Source: Ahrensia sp. (GTDB taxonomy: Bacteria > Pseudomonadota > Alphaproteobacteria > Rhizobiales > Rhizobiaceae). Taken from it: a stretch of 31,615 nt of DNA. The stretch spans positions 1 through 31,615 of the forward strand of contig JAHEJF010000001.1 of the NCBI GenBank assembly GCA_024639025.1, read 5' to 3'. Below the pieces are notes generated by a model. The model made no database searches. It was not told the DNA's origin and saw only the letters and a program-made list of their open reading frames with translations. Positions 16,924 to 25,531 of this stretch are shown in pieces. The position numbers and the translations under genes were made by a program. Position 1 is the stretch's first letter. Every line of letters begins with the position of its first letter.

Positions 16924-16952
16924 TATATACGCCTTGAATTGCAATCTTGCAA
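16924..16952 (-). promoter_or_regulatory. Putative promoter of the rimP-nusA-infB operon
   Basis: On the minus strand TTGCAA (16947-16952) and TATATA (16924-16929) are separated by exactly 17 bases. The start point would be near 16917, about 20 bases before the terminator-like hairpin at 16868-16897. The assignment is by motif and spacing only. No equally good promoter is visible between the hairpin and rimP, where only 17 bases remain. Confidence 0.55.
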
Positions 16953-16979
16953 GGCCATGAAACCGAGCCATGTGGCTTT

Positions 16980-17681
16980 TTATATGCGCTTGAAAGTCAG
17001 ATAGGCCGGCGTCCGGCCTTCGCGATGGGCTTTGGCCTCGTAGCGTGTACCATGCCAACCCTCATAGGGTTTGCGCCAGTCGTCCGCTGACCGCGCTGTC
17101 CACTCAAACCGGGGATGGCGGTCAATATGCTGAAGTGTCCAATTGACATAGGTGTCGATATCCGATGCAAACCGAAACCGACCGCCCGGTTTCAAGACAC
17201 GGGCAAATCGATCGAGATTGGCCTGGTTTACGAAGCGCCGCTTCCAGTGTTTGAATTTTGGCCAGGGATCAGGATACAGAAGATCAATCTCATCAATACT
17301 CGCGGATGGCATCCAGTCCAGTAGCTGGGTTGCGTCGTCATCGTAAACCCGCAAATTTTCAAGGCCGGCATCGGTGGCATTTGCCAGGCATTTTGCCATC
17401 GAATTGATAAATGGCTCAACACCGATGAAACCCATCTGGGGCGAATGCAAGGCTTCTCGTATCAGGTGCTCACCGCCACCAAAGCCAATTTCCAGGCGAA
17501 TTATTTCCGGATTGCCGGAAAACAGTGCACCCAGACTTTCAGGTGCAGGTCCCGCTTCAATCGGAATGCGCAGCAGCGGCAGTTGGGCATCATAGAGCGC
17601 TGCCTGACGCGGTTTCAGCGCCTTGCCACGACGACGCCCGAAGAAAGCTTCTGTTGAGCGGCTGGGCCTGTCTGCACTCAT
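16980..17681 (-). CDS. trmB: tRNA (guanosine(46)-N7)-methyltransferase
   Basis: SAM-dependent enzyme that forms m7G46 in the variable loop of tRNA; 233 residues. The SAM site is [10 protein letters not shown] (63-72), with GVEPF downstream as the ribose-binding acidic strand. The family signature [34 protein letters not shown] is intact, as is the C-terminal [25 protein letters not shown] 17681 has GGAG eight bases upstream. It lies 45 bases after metK on the same strand, so the SAM-making and SAM-using genes are probably co-transcribed, ending at the hairpin at 16868-16897. Confidence 0.96.
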   Translation of the reverse strand: MSADRPSRSTEAFFGRRRGKALKPRQAALYDAQLPLLRIPIEAGPAPESLGALFSGNPEIIRLEIGFGGGEHLIREALHSPQMGFIGVEPFINSMAKCLANATDAGLENLRVYDDDATQLLDWMPSASIDEIDLLYPDPWPKFKHWKRRFVNQANLDRFARVLKPGGRFRFASDIDTYVNWTLQHIDRHPRFEWTARSADDWRKPYEGWHGTRYEAKAHREGRTPAYLTFKRI

Positions 17682-17726
17682 TTGCGCGACTCCGGTGCTT
17701 AAGGGCCATGTTCGCCTGGATCGGTG

Positions 17727-19001
17727 CTACTTGGCAGCGGCGATGGCGGCCTTGAGCGGCTTTACGAGATTTGTCTTTTCCCAGGAGAATGACCCATCGC
17801 GGCCCACGGTTCGCCCAAAATGACCATAAGCGGCAGTCTTGGCATAAATGGGCTTGTTCAAGTCCAGATGCTTGCGGATGCCGGTTGGCGACAAATCCAT
17901 GGTTTGTCGAATGGCCGCCTCAATGGCTTCAGAGGATGCCTTGCCCGTGTCGTGGGTGTTGACGTAAACCGACAGAGGCTGCGCAATGCCAATCGCGTAG
18001 GACAATTGAATGGTGCAACGATCGGCAAGTTTTGCAGCCACAATATTCTTTGCCAGATATCTTGCAGCATAGGCTGCTGAGCGGTCGACTTTGGTTGTGT
18101 CTTTGCCGGAGAATGCACCGCCGCCATGAGGCGCGGCGCCTCCATAGGTGTCCACGATGATCTTGCGGCCGGTCAAACCGGCATCGCCGTCGGGGCCACC
18201 GATGACAAATTTGCCCGTCGGATTGATATACCAGGCGCAATCCTCGGCGATGGGCAGGTCGCCCAAAGCTTCACGGATATATGGTTCACAAACCGAGCGG
18301 ACCTTGGCAGAATCCCAGCTCTCGTCCAAATGCTGGGTGGAAAGCACGATTGAGCAGACTTCCGAAGGTTTGCCATCGACATAGCGCACCGTGACCTGAG
18401 ACTTTGCGTCAGGTCCCAGCTTGGTGACGTCGCCTTCGCCCTTCTTGCGGGCGGCAGCAAGCAACTCAAGGATTTTGTGTGCGTAGTAAATCGGTGCAGG
18501 CATCAGTGCCGGTGTCTCTGTGCAGGCATAACCGAACATGATGCCTTGGTCTCCGGCACCCTCTTCGCCCTGCTTGTCACTTGCATTGTCCACACCTTGC
18601 GCAATATCGGCTGATTGTGCGTGTAGCAGGACATCAATCCTGGCGGTGTTCCAGTGAAAGCCATCCTGCTCATAGCCAATGTCCCGGATGGCGCGTCGTG
18701 CTGCTGAGCGGAATCGGCGGGGTGCAATGACAGGATTGCCGGCAGAATCGATGACTGTTTCGCCTTTCCTGTCCTTTTTGAAAAACGTTTCAGGCACCCG
18801 CACTTCGCCCGCGATCACCACACGATTGGTTGTGGTCAGCGTTTCACATGCCACACGAATATTCCACAATGCATCCTCGCCACCTTTGCGAGCTTCCTTG
18901 TAGACCATGTCCACAATCTCGTCAGAAATCCGGTCGCAAACTTTGTCCGGATGTCCTTCAGACACAGATTCGCTCGTAAATAGGTAGTTTTGCATGGCCA
19001 T
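17727..19001 (-). CDS. metK: S-adenosylmethionine synthetase
   Basis: Makes SAM from methionine and ATP; 424 residues, somewhat longer than the 384-residue E. coli enzyme, as is usual in rhizobia. The signatures are all present: [20 protein letters not shown] with the catalytic His in [20 protein letters not shown], and the phosphate-binding loop [12 protein letters not shown] 19001 ([10 protein letters not shown]) has AGGA eight bases upstream; the longer in-frame extension to 19070 has no family support, and ATG 18995 is a weaker alternative. Its leader carries a promoter-like pair (19055-19083) and a hairpin (19024-19040). I could not match a known SAM riboswitch class. Confidence 0.98.
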   Translation of the reverse strand: MAMQNYLFTSESVSEGHPDKVCDRISDEIVDMVYKEARKGGEDALWNIRVACETLTTTNRVVIAGEVRVPETFFKKDRKGETVIDSAGNPVIAPRRFRSAARRAIRDIGYEQDGFHWNTARIDVLLHAQSADIAQGVDNASDKQGEEGAGDQGIMFGYACTETPALMPAPIYYAHKILELLAAARKKGEGDVTKLGPDAKSQVTVRYVDGKPSEVCSIVLSTQHLDESWDSAKVRSVCEPYIREALGDLPIAEDCAWYINPTGKFVIGGPDGDAGLTGRKIIVDTYGGAAPHGGGAFSGKDTTKVDRSAAYAARYLAKNIVAAKLADRCTIQLSYAIGIAQPLSVYVNTHDTGKASSEAIEAAIRQTMDLSPTGIRKHLDLNKPIYAKTAAYGHFGRTVGRDGSFSWEKTNLVKPLKAAIAAAK

Positions 19002-19023
19002 TGAAATATTCCTGCAGAGGAGT

Positions 19024-19040
19024 GGCAGTGTCAAACTGCC
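19024..19040 (-). promoter_or_regulatory. Hairpin in the metK leader
   Basis: GGCAGT (19024-19029) and ACTGCC (19035-19040) pair perfectly around five bases. The stem lies 23 bases upstream of the metK ATG, between the likely transcription start and the Shine-Dalgarno. No T-run follows. It may be a leader element of metK, but it does not by itself match SAM-II or SAM/SAH riboswitch consensus as I know them. Confidence 0.35.
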
Positions 19041-19054
19041 CGATATTCTCGCAG

Positions 19055-19083
19055 TGGATATTGGTTTCACAGCGTTCCGTCAA
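19055..19083 (-). promoter_or_regulatory. Putative metK promoter
   Basis: On the minus strand TTGACG (19078-19083) and TATCCA (19055-19060) are separated by 17 bases. The start point would be near 19048, giving a leader of about 47 bases. The -35 is strong for alphaproteobacteria and the -10 moderate. Confidence 0.45.
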
Positions 19084-19118
19084 GCCGGATCGAACTAAAT
19101 AGAAAGATATAAACATAA

Positions 19119-19130
19119 GTGCATATGCAC
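19119..19130. promoter_or_regulatory. 12-base perfect palindrome upstream of metK
   Basis: GTGCATATGCAC is an uninterrupted perfect palindrome, 36 bases upstream of the putative metK -35 box and 36 bases past the XRE gene stop. The symmetry and position suggest a dimeric transcription factor site. The binding protein is unknown; the adjacent XRE regulator is one candidate. Confidence 0.4.
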
Positions 19131-19166
19131 ATTTTGCCCGTCATGAACCATCATGTTTTTAGTCAG

Positions 19167-19583
19167 TCAGGTGACACCTTCATCGTCTGCCAGCGCCTTG
19201 ACCAAATCGATGACGCGTCGCCGGACTTTCGGATTCGTGATCTTGACGAACGACCGGTTGAGTTGAAGGCCCTCAGAGCTGGAAAGGAAATTGACCACAT
19301 AGCTTGTCGTCGATTCTGCCTGTCCTCCCTCTGTCGAGGCAGTTTCGCCCGGCGCATCTTCAAAAAAGAACGCCACTGGAACATCCAGGATGCCCGCAAT
19401 ATTCTGCAATCTGCTGGCGCCGACCCGGTTGGTGCCCTTTTCATATTTCTGGACTTGCTGAAAGGTAATGCCCAAACGCTCACCCAGCTTTTCCTGGCTG
19501 AAGCCCAGCATGGTTCGGCGCAGTCTGATGCGGCTGCCCACATGGACATCAATTGGATTAGGTGTTTTCTTTTTGTCGCTCAT
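19167..19583 (-). CDS. XRE-family helix-turn-helix transcriptional regulator
   Basis: Cytoplasmic DNA-binding protein of 138 residues. The Cro/C1-type HTH (about 15-70) reads GSRIRLRRTMLGFSQEKLGERLGITFQQVQKYEKGTNRVGASRLQNIAGIL, followed by a linker and a C-terminal helical tail (VRRRVIDLVKALADDE) probably used for oligomerisation. Proteins of this type beside metK are conserved in Hyphomicrobiales, and relatives regulate stress, symbiosis or quorum-related traits; the regulon here is unknown. ATG 19583 has AGGA six bases upstream. It lies between lnt and metK on the same strand; a possible weak terminator after lnt and the metK promoter suggest it may be its own unit. Confidence 0.92.
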   Translation of the reverse strand: MSDKKKTPNPIDVHVGSRIRLRRTMLGFSQEKLGERLGITFQQVQKYEKGTNRVGASRLQNIAGILDVPVAFFFEDAPGETASTEGGQAESTTSYVVNFLSSSEGLQLNRSFVKITNPKVRRRVIDLVKALADDEGVT

Positions 19584-19707
19584 GAATTGTCCTAATCATA
19601 CTAGCGTAAGTTGCTACTTCAAGGACCAAAAGTGACAGCAAATTTCGAAGCCCCACTGCCTGGGCTCGTTGACCGGTCGCTTGCAAAATTCCAACGACCT
19701 GATTGCG

Positions 19708-19733
19708 AAAAAAGTGCGCCTAGCGCCGCAATC
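19708..19733 (-). terminator. Possible intrinsic terminator overlapping the lnt stop codon
   Basis: On the minus strand the lnt end contains GCGCTAGGCGC, a four-base GC stem with the stop codon TAG in its loop. A run of six T follows two bases later (plus-strand A at 19708-19713). A wider repeat, GATTGCG/CGCAATC, flanks the element (19701-19707 and 19727-19733). The stem is short, so termination efficiency is uncertain. Confidence 0.35.
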
Positions 19734-21306
19734 GCGCCAATAAACCCGTAGTTGCAAATAGCAAAAAAATCAACCAAAAGATATGATTACTATACTGTTT
19801 GCCGACCGGTAATGCAATTTTCACGGGAAGTTGCGCATCAATTGCGCCGGCTTGCTCATATTCCAATTGTTTCACAATACGGCCTTTTGCATCAATAATT
19901 GAGGACACGCCATTGTTGGCGGCGCGCGCCATGGGCATGCCGAGTTCGACCGTACGCAGCCTGCTTTGGTGAAAATGTTGATAAGGTCCGGGCGTGTTTC
20001 CGTACCAGGCATCATTGGTCACATTGATCAACAGGCCATCGGTCGCCTCGATTGGCGAAACTTCCCCGGCGAATATGGCTTCATAGCAAATCAGTGGAAT
20101 GGCGCTGATACCGCCGGGCAGAGCAAGACTTCTGCGCTGCGTCGCTCCAACATATCCCCGATCGGCCGCCGCCACGGCCTTCAAACCCAGGGCACTCAAT
20201 TGCTCCGCATAGGGTAGATATTCCCCGAAGGGTACAAGATGGACCTTGTCTGCAGCGCCGGTAATGATGCCTTCGCTGTCGATCACCAGAATCGAGTTGT
20301 AGTACAGGTTGCCAGCATCCTCGGCCTCGTCCTCGCCCTCCTCTCGCACCGCGCCGGCAATCAGGGTTTGGCCGACCTGCAGCATTTCGGCAATGGCGCC
20401 GACCGCGGACGGTTCACGTGTCAGTATGAACGGGACGGCCGTTTCCGGCCAGATGATCACTGTGGGGCGGTCCACATTATCATCAACGCCAGGAGCTGCG
20501 CTCAAGGCCAGCAGGTCGTCAAAAATCTGGCGAGCCTGTTCAGGTTGCCATTTCTGGGATTGGTCGATTGCGGGCTGCACCAGGCGCAGCACCTGACTTT
20601 CATTTTCGGCATCAGGCTCGATATTGAGGCGCCAATATCCAAAGCCAACCTGCGTGCCAAGCAAGGCAACAATCAGGAACGCGCTCAGTGCAGCGGAAAA
20701 CCGGGACGCGACAAAACCCGCGGGCAATGCAAACAACAAAACCGCGAGCATGTTGATCGCATCAACACCGGTCATGGCGACCGATTGCATCATCAGTGGT
20801 GTGGGCAGGATACCGTAGCCAATGGCATTCCACGGAAATCCGGTAAACAGAAAACTGCGCAGCCATTCTGCGACACCAAAAAAGGCAGCCAGAACAAAAA
20901 TGCGCGCCAGCCCGTCAGACCAAAGCGTTCGTGCTGCGGCCGTCGCAAAAGCGTAGAAAAACGCAAGTAAAGCCGGCAAACCAAGTACCGCCAGCGGAAT
21001 GGCCCACGCAAATTCGGGGGCCTCCACCAACAATGCGTTGGATATCCACCAAAGCCCGGCGACAAAATAACCAAACCCGAACCACCACCCGACAAAAAAT
21101 GACGGACGGAGCCGCGCATAACGGCCTGCTTCGGCTGAGCCGACTGCACCATCGAGCAACCAGACCAGCACGGGAATGGTCAAAAAACCCACAAAAAACA
21201 GGTGAAATGGTGCCAATGTCAGCGTGGTGAAAGCACCGGCCAATAATGCCACAAGCGCCCTGCGCCACCCGGACAATAGCAATACACGTTGTGAAAGACG
21301 CTGCAT
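19720..21306 (-). CDS. lnt: Apolipoprotein N-acyltransferase
   Basis: Inner-membrane enzyme that adds the third acyl chain to lipoproteins; 528 residues. The N-terminal half has about six to seven hydrophobic segments (residues about 10-225). The C-terminal half is a periplasmic nitrilase-fold domain with the complete triad: Glu288 in WPETAVPF, Lys354 in DKVHLVPFGEYLP, and Cys407 in CYEAIF. A final transmembrane helix (IFWLIFLLFATTGLLA) ends the protein. ATG 21306 is preferred over GTG 21312 because GAGG is spaced five bases from the ATG. That Shine-Dalgarno lies inside a 7-base hairpin stem. It is the last gene of the tsaB operon, 69 bases after corC. Confidence 0.96.
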   Translation of the reverse strand: MQRLSQRVLLLSGWRRALVALLAGAFTTLTLAPFHLFFVGFLTIPVLVWLLDGAVGSAEAGRYARLRPSFFVGWWFGFGYFVAGLWWISNALLVEAPEFAWAIPLAVLGLPALLAFFYAFATAAARTLWSDGLARIFVLAAFFGVAEWLRSFLFTGFPWNAIGYGILPTPLMMQSVAMTGVDAINMLAVLLFALPAGFVASRFSAALSAFLIVALLGTQVGFGYWRLNIEPDAENESQVLRLVQPAIDQSQKWQPEQARQIFDDLLALSAAPGVDDNVDRPTVIIWPETAVPFILTREPSAVGAIAEMLQVGQTLIAGAVREEGEDEAEDAGNLYYNSILVIDSEGIITGAADKVHLVPFGEYLPYAEQLSALGLKAVAAADRGYVGATQRRSLALPGGISAIPLICYEAIFAGEVSPIEATDGLLINVTNDAWYGNTPGPYQHFHQSRLRTVELGMPMARAANNGVSSIIDAKGRIVKQLEYEQAGAIDAQLPVKIALPVGKQYSNHIFWLIFLLFATTGLLARLRR

Positions 21307-21307
21307 C

Positions 21308-21333
21308 CCCACCTCAAACGAATCACAGGTGGG
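21308..21333 (-). promoter_or_regulatory. Hairpin sequestering the lnt ribosome binding site
   Basis: On the minus strand CCCACCT (21333-21327) pairs perfectly with AGGTGGG (21314-21308) around a 12-base loop. The 3' arm contains most of the Shine-Dalgarno GAGG and runs up to one base before the ATG at 21306. The stem is GC-rich, so lnt initiation should be strongly reduced when it is folded. A regulatory role is inferred. Confidence 0.55.
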
Positions 21334-21375
21334 TATTTCCTATCAGGGTTCGCAGCGCTGCGCGAATGTTCTGTG

Positions 21376-22524
21376 CTATTGAGCCGCTTTTGCGCTGGAT
21401 TTTCTGTCGCTTTGTGGATTTGCCTCGCGCCGCGGTGCGCGTTTGCGATGGCCTTGGCGAAGCCTGGATATCTTGACGCGGCGAATACGGCGTGGATCTG
21501 CTTCCAGAACCTCCAGCTCGTGTCCAGCAAAAGACGGTATGATTTCGCCACGAACCGGAACCCGCCCCAATAGAGAAAAGATCACACCGCCGATCGTGTC
21601 GACATCCTCATCTTCCTGTTTTGCTGCCTTGAGGAAATCATTACCCAAAAACTCGCTGGCATCCTCGAGCTCGACGCGCGCGTCCATGATGAATACACCA
21701 TCGCTGCTCGTTTCGATGCCGACCTCCACTTCGTCATGCTCATCCTCGATGTTGCCGACAACCACTTCGACAATATCTTCGAGCGAAACAAGTCCATCGG
21801 TGCCGCCATACTCGTCGATCACCAGAGCCATCTGAATGCGCTGTGTCTGCATCCGACCCATCAGGTCAGCGGCCTGCATGGAGGGTGGGACGAACAGAAC
21901 ATCCCGTGTCAGCTTGAGATCTTCAATGGTTTTGGTCAGATCGACCCGGCTGAGATCAATGCCGGCAAGCAGGGCTGCCGTGGCTCCGTTTTCCGGCTTT
22001 GGTTTGACTTTGGTCTTCGAGTTGGCCGTCGTTTTGCGCCTGCGCGGCTTTTTTTCGGCGGTCAGGATGATGCCGGCGACGACATCACGAATATGCACCA
22101 TGCCGCGTGGATCATCCAACGTTTCAGAACAGACCGGCATTCTGCTGTGACCGGAGGTTTGAAAAAGCTTCAGCAATTCGCCAAGCGTGGTCTTGAGATC
22201 GACCGCCTCGATTTCGGCGCGATGCACCATCACGTCATCGACGCGCAAGCCTTGCAAACGCAAGATATTGTGCAGCATCGCCCGTTCTTCTGGCGAAATG
22301 GTCTCGTCAGAGGCGCTATGCGCTGCCAGCGCATCCTGCAAGTTTTCACGAACAGAGCCTGATTGCGGGCGAAACAGGTAAATCAGGCGCTGCCAAAAAT
22401 TGGCAGGACCACGTGAATCGTTGCTCAAAATTTCAAGTTGTTGTGAATCTGGGTCTACAACGACCAGAGATGTTCTTTGCTCGGGTGCGGGACTGTCGCC
22501 GCTTTCTGTCTGTCGGTCTTCCAT
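21376..22524 (-). CDS. corC: CorC/HlyC-type CBS-domain protein
   Basis: Cytoplasmic protein of 382 residues: an N-terminal region, a tandem CBS pair (about 95-155 and 205-265, with DDVMVHRAEIEAV and VIDEYGGTDGLVSLEDIVEVVVGNIEDEHD), and a C-terminal CorC_HlyC domain. It lacks the DUF21 membrane domain of larger relatives, like E. coli CorC (YbeX), and is linked by family to Mg/Co efflux or ribosome-related functions next to ybeY. The two CBS motifs are separated by a Lys/Arg-rich linker (about 158-176), and the C terminus is also highly basic. ATG 22524 starts six bases after the ybeY stop with AAGG close by. Confidence 0.9.
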   Translation of the reverse strand: MEDRQTESGDSPAPEQRTSLVVVDPDSQQLEILSNDSRGPANFWQRLIYLFRPQSGSVRENLQDALAAHSASDETISPEERAMLHNILRLQGLRVDDVMVHRAEIEAVDLKTTLGELLKLFQTSGHSRMPVCSETLDDPRGMVHIRDVVAGIILTAEKKPRRRKTTANSKTKVKPKPENGATAALLAGIDLSRVDLTKTIEDLKLTRDVLFVPPSMQAADLMGRMQTQRIQMALVIDEYGGTDGLVSLEDIVEVVVGNIEDEHDEVEVGIETSSDGVFIMDARVELEDASEFLGNDFLKAAKQEDEDVDTIGGVIFSLLGRVPVRGEIIPSFAGHELEVLEADPRRIRRVKISRLRQGHRKRAPRREANPQSDRKSSAKAAQ

Positions 22525-22530
22525 TTGCCT

Positions 22531-23019
22531 TCAACTGTCAGCTACTTGGACGGTATATGGGTCTTTAATCCCCATTTGTTCAAGTATCACTTTTTCCAAC
22601 GACTCCATTTTCTCTGCATCGGCGTCGTTTTCATGATCATAACCCAAAAGATGCAACAATCCGTGAACGATCAAGTGGGTGACATGATTGCTTGCACCAA
22701 TCCCCGCGTCGTCGGCTTCACGCACTATGGTCTCCACGGAAAGCACGATATCACCCAACATGGGCCCCGGCGCGTCACCGACCGCCAGTTCAGCGGCAGG
22801 AAATGACAGAACATTGGTGGGCTTGTTCTTGTTGCGCCATTGCGCATTGAGTTCCTGTATCTCCGTGTCATCGGTCACTACGATACTTAACTCGCCCATT
22901 GCATCGGCCATTTCCAACGCCTCAAGACTGTGCTCGACCGCGTCTTTTGCAAGCAGTGCGATGTCCAGCTTTTCAGGCAAAGCATCCGTATGGGTGGCAA
23001 TATCAATGTGTACGGGCAT
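22531..23019 (-). CDS. ybeY: Endoribonuclease YbeY (rRNA maturation factor)
   Basis: Single-strand endoribonuclease involved in 16S rRNA 3'-end maturation and ribosome quality control; 162 residues. The metal-binding motif H-x3-H-x5-H is complete (His119, His123, His129 in VHGLLHLLGYDH), preceded by the conserved NKPTNVLSFP segment. ATG 23019 overlaps the phoH TAA by one base (TAATG). The order miaB-phoH-ybeY-corC-lnt matches many proteobacteria, where YbeZ (PhoH-like) and YbeY interact. Confidence 0.96.
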   Translation of the reverse strand: MPVHIDIATHTDALPEKLDIALLAKDAVEHSLEALEMADAMGELSIVVTDDTEIQELNAQWRNKNKPTNVLSFPAAELAVGDAPGPMLGDIVLSVETIVREADDAGIGASNHVTHLIVHGLLHLLGYDHENDADAEKMESLEKVILEQMGIKDPYTVQVADS

Positions 23020-24092
23020 TACTTGCCGTCTTTTTCGCGCCGTCTGGGATAATTCCCGCGCGGCGCCTGCTCGTAAGCACCGTGCGCTTCATCATAGGCA
23101 GTCACAATTTTCGCGACCAGTGGATGGCGGACAACATCAGCATCCTTGAACCTGACTTTTGTTATGCCTTCAACGTCTTCCAGAACATTCAACGCTTCAA
23201 TCAAACCGGATTTCTCACCATGCGGCAAATCCACCTGACTGGGATCACCTGTCACAATCATGCGGCCATTTTCACCCAGACGCGTCAAGAACATCTTCAT
23301 TTGCATCGAGGTGGTGTTTTGCGCCTCATCCAGAATGACGGCCGCATTTGCAAGTGTTCTGCCTCGCATGAAGGCCAGAGGTGCAATTTCGATCACACCG
23401 GCACCAATGGCTCGCTCTACCTGTTCACCCGGAATCATGTCGTATAGGGCATCATAGAGCGGTCTGAGATAGGGATCGACCTTCTCTTTCATATCGCCTG
23501 GAAGGAAGCCAAGCCGCTCACCGGCCTCCACCGCCGGGCGTGACAAGACAATGCGCTCAACATGACCACGCTCCAGAAGCATGGCTGCATGTGCCACCGC
23601 CAAATAGGTTTTCCCGGTCCCGGCCGGTCCGACGCCAAAGACCAGCTCGCAGCGCTCCATCGCGCGCATATATCGGTCCTGGTTGGGTGTGCGGGCAAGA
23701 ATGGTCTTCTTTCGCGTCGCAATCTGTGCTGCAGCAATTTTCGTCTTGCCGTCCATTGTCGGCAGTTGCAGCTGATCATCGGCCGCGATCGCCATGCGCA
23801 TCGCACCTTGAACATCGGCGGCTTCTGGGTCCTTGCCCCCTTTTTGCAATTGCTCGTAAAGAAAATCCAGCGCACGCCTGGCCTGTTCGGCGGCCGTGGG
23901 ATCGCCGGATATCGAGACGCGATTGCCGCGAGAACGGACATCCAAACCCAAGCGATTTTCTATCAAGGTGAGGTTTTGTTCGAACTGACCAAAAAGGGCG
24001 CGGGCATGGTCGTTATTATCGAATGTAAGAACGATACTCGCTGTTTCCGGTTTGTTGCCGGCGGTCGTTTCAACTTTGGCTTTAGCGCTCAA
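23019..24092 (-). CDS. phoH: PhoH-like ATPase (YbeZ family)
   Basis: P-loop ATPase of 357 residues related to the helicase core, probably acting with YbeY in RNA metabolism. A KH-like N-terminal segment (about 20-85, [30 protein letters not shown]) precedes the ATPase domain with Walker A GPAGTGKT (155-162), [17 protein letters not shown], Walker B VILDEAQN and [13 protein letters not shown]. The start codon is TTG at 24092, overlapping the miaB TGA as TTGA. No ATG occurs until residue 98, inside the conserved domain, and the resulting N terminus has the family length, so TTG is well supported. A GGA lies about eight bases upstream. Confidence 0.94.
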   Translation of the reverse strand: MSAKAKVETTAGNKPETASIVLTFDNNDHARALFGQFEQNLTLIENRLGLDVRSRGNRVSISGDPTAAEQARRALDFLYEQLQKGGKDPEAADVQGAMRMAIAADDQLQLPTMDGKTKIAAAQIATRKKTILARTPNQDRYMRAMERCELVFGVGPAGTGKTYLAVAHAAMLLERGHVERIVLSRPAVEAGERLGFLPGDMKEKVDPYLRPLYDALYDMIPGEQVERAIGAGVIEIAPLAFMRGRTLANAAVILDEAQNTTSMQMKMFLTRLGENGRMIVTGDPSQVDLPHGEKSGLIEALNVLEDVEGITKVRFKDADVVRHPLVAKIVTAYDEAHGAYEQAPRGNYPRRREKDGK

Positions 24093-25522
24093 ACGCGTTG
24101 TCCATTTCCCTTATTTGCCGCATCGAGAAGTACGGCTGCTTCATCGGTAACCAGGCTGTTCACCAGTACCCGGTTGATTCGTACGTTAACAATATCGCCG
24201 ACATTTCCAATAGCCTCATGACAAATCACCGGTTGAAGCCATGGAGATCGACCAACAATCTGTCCCGCTTCGCGGCCCGGCTTTTCAATCAGCACATCCA
24301 TGTTTGAACCGACCAGGCTCTGCATAAAGTCATTTTGTTGTTCTGTCAGAAGGGCTTGGAGGCGCTGCAGGCGTTCAGACTTGACCTCTTCAGGCACCTG
24401 ATTGTCCATCTGCGCACCGGGTGTGCCCGGACGGGTAGAATATTTAAACGAGAATGCCTGTGCATAAGTGACATCGCGCACGATCTGCATCGTGTCCTCA
24501 AAATCCTGCTCCGTTTCGCCGGGAAAACCGACGATAAAATCACCTGAAAGGGCAATATCGGCACGCGCTTTGCGAATCTTGTCGATCAAACGGCGGTAAT
24601 CATCGGCTGTATGCTTGCGATTCATGGCTTTGAGAATCTTGTCTGAGCCTGCCTGAACGGGTAAATGCAAATAGGGCATCAGTTCTGGCAGGTCGCGATG
24701 GGCTTCAATCAGCGCATCATCCATGTCACGCGGATGGCTCGTCACGTAGCGCAAGCGTCTAAGAGCATTGATCCCTGCCAGTTCATGCAGCAGCGCACCC
24801 AGTCCCCATTCACGGCCATCGGCCCCCACGCCATGCCACGCATTGACGTTTTGACCCAAAAGCGTGATTTCCCGCACGCCGGCATCGACAAGGCGTTTTG
24901 CCTCATCCACGATCTGGGAAACCGGACGAGAGACTTCGGCGCCGCGAGTGTAAGGCACCACACAGAAAGTGCAGAACTTGTCGCAGCCTTCCTGCACGGT
25001 CAGGAATGACGTCACACCACGATTGGCGACAATCTTCTTTGCCGGGTTTGGCAGATGATCGAATTTGTCCTCAACCGCATATTCGGTTTCAACGACTTTG
25101 TCGCCGCGTCTGGCCCTTGCCACCACGTCCGGCAGATTGTGGTAGGTTGTCGGACCGATCACAAAATCAACGCTCGGTGCGCGCTTGATGATCTCTTCAC
25201 CCTCAGCCTGCGCAACACAGCCGGCCACACCGATCATCATGTCACCGCCTGCGGCGCGTTTTTCTTCTCGTACCATTCGGATGCGACCGATCTCCGAATA
25301 GACCTTCTCGGCCGCTTTTTCGCGAATGTGACAGGTGTTGAGCAACACCATGTCCGCATCTTCCATGCTGCCGGTCTCGACAAAACCGTCCTTTGCCAGC
25401 GCATCGGCCATGCGTTGACTGTCATATACATTCATCTGGCAGCCATAGGTTTTTACAAACACTCTTTTGGTGCCTGCTTCTGGCTGCGATGCCACTTGTT
25501 TGTCTAATACTGGTGCGCTCAT
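24089..25522 (-). CDS. miaB: tRNA-2-methylthio-N6-dimethylallyladenosine synthase
   Basis: Radical-SAM methylthiotransferase that converts i6A37 to ms2i6A37 in tRNA; 477 residues. The N-terminal MTTase domain has the auxiliary-cluster cysteines Cys28, Cys64 and Cys102 ([24 protein letters not shown]). The radical-SAM motif C-x3-C-x2-C is Cys180, Cys184 and Cys187 (CDKFCTFC). The C-terminal TRAM domain (about 395-460) is present. ATG 25522 starts nine bases after the plsC stop with no convincing Shine-Dalgarno, which suggests coupling to plsC translation. Its TGA overlaps the TTG start of phoH. Confidence 0.97.
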   Translation of the reverse strand: MSAPVLDKQVASQPEAGTKRVFVKTYGCQMNVYDSQRMADALAKDGFVETGSMEDADMVLLNTCHIREKAAEKVYSEIGRIRMVREEKRAAGGDMMIGVAGCVAQAEGEEIIKRAPSVDFVIGPTTYHNLPDVVARARRGDKVVETEYAVEDKFDHLPNPAKKIVANRGVTSFLTVQEGCDKFCTFCVVPYTRGAEVSRPVSQIVDEAKRLVDAGVREITLLGQNVNAWHGVGADGREWGLGALLHELAGINALRRLRYVTSHPRDMDDALIEAHRDLPELMPYLHLPVQAGSDKILKAMNRKHTADDYRRLIDKIRKARADIALSGDFIVGFPGETEQDFEDTMQIVRDVTYAQAFSFKYSTRPGTPGAQMDNQVPEEVKSERLQRLQALLTEQQNDFMQSLVGSNMDVLIEKPGREAGQIVGRSPWLQPVICHEAIGNVGDIVNVRINRVLVNSLVTDEAAVLLDAANKGNGQRV

Positions 25523-25531
25523 GGCTGGCTT

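Noticed and set aside
19002..19118. SAM-type riboswitch ahead of metK
   Set aside because: I looked for the SAM-II pseudoknot and the SAM/SAH consensus; only a simple 6-base hairpin is present. A covariance model search (Infernal with Rfam) would settle it.
19142..19160. Plus-strand CATGA/TCATG hairpin followed by T as a terminator
   Set aside because: The stem is only five bases and AT-rich, and no plus-strand gene lies upstream.
20239..20970. 243-codon plus-strand open frame opposite lnt
   Set aside because: It lies wholly within lnt, whose frame carries the complete catalytic triad. The antisense product has no domain.
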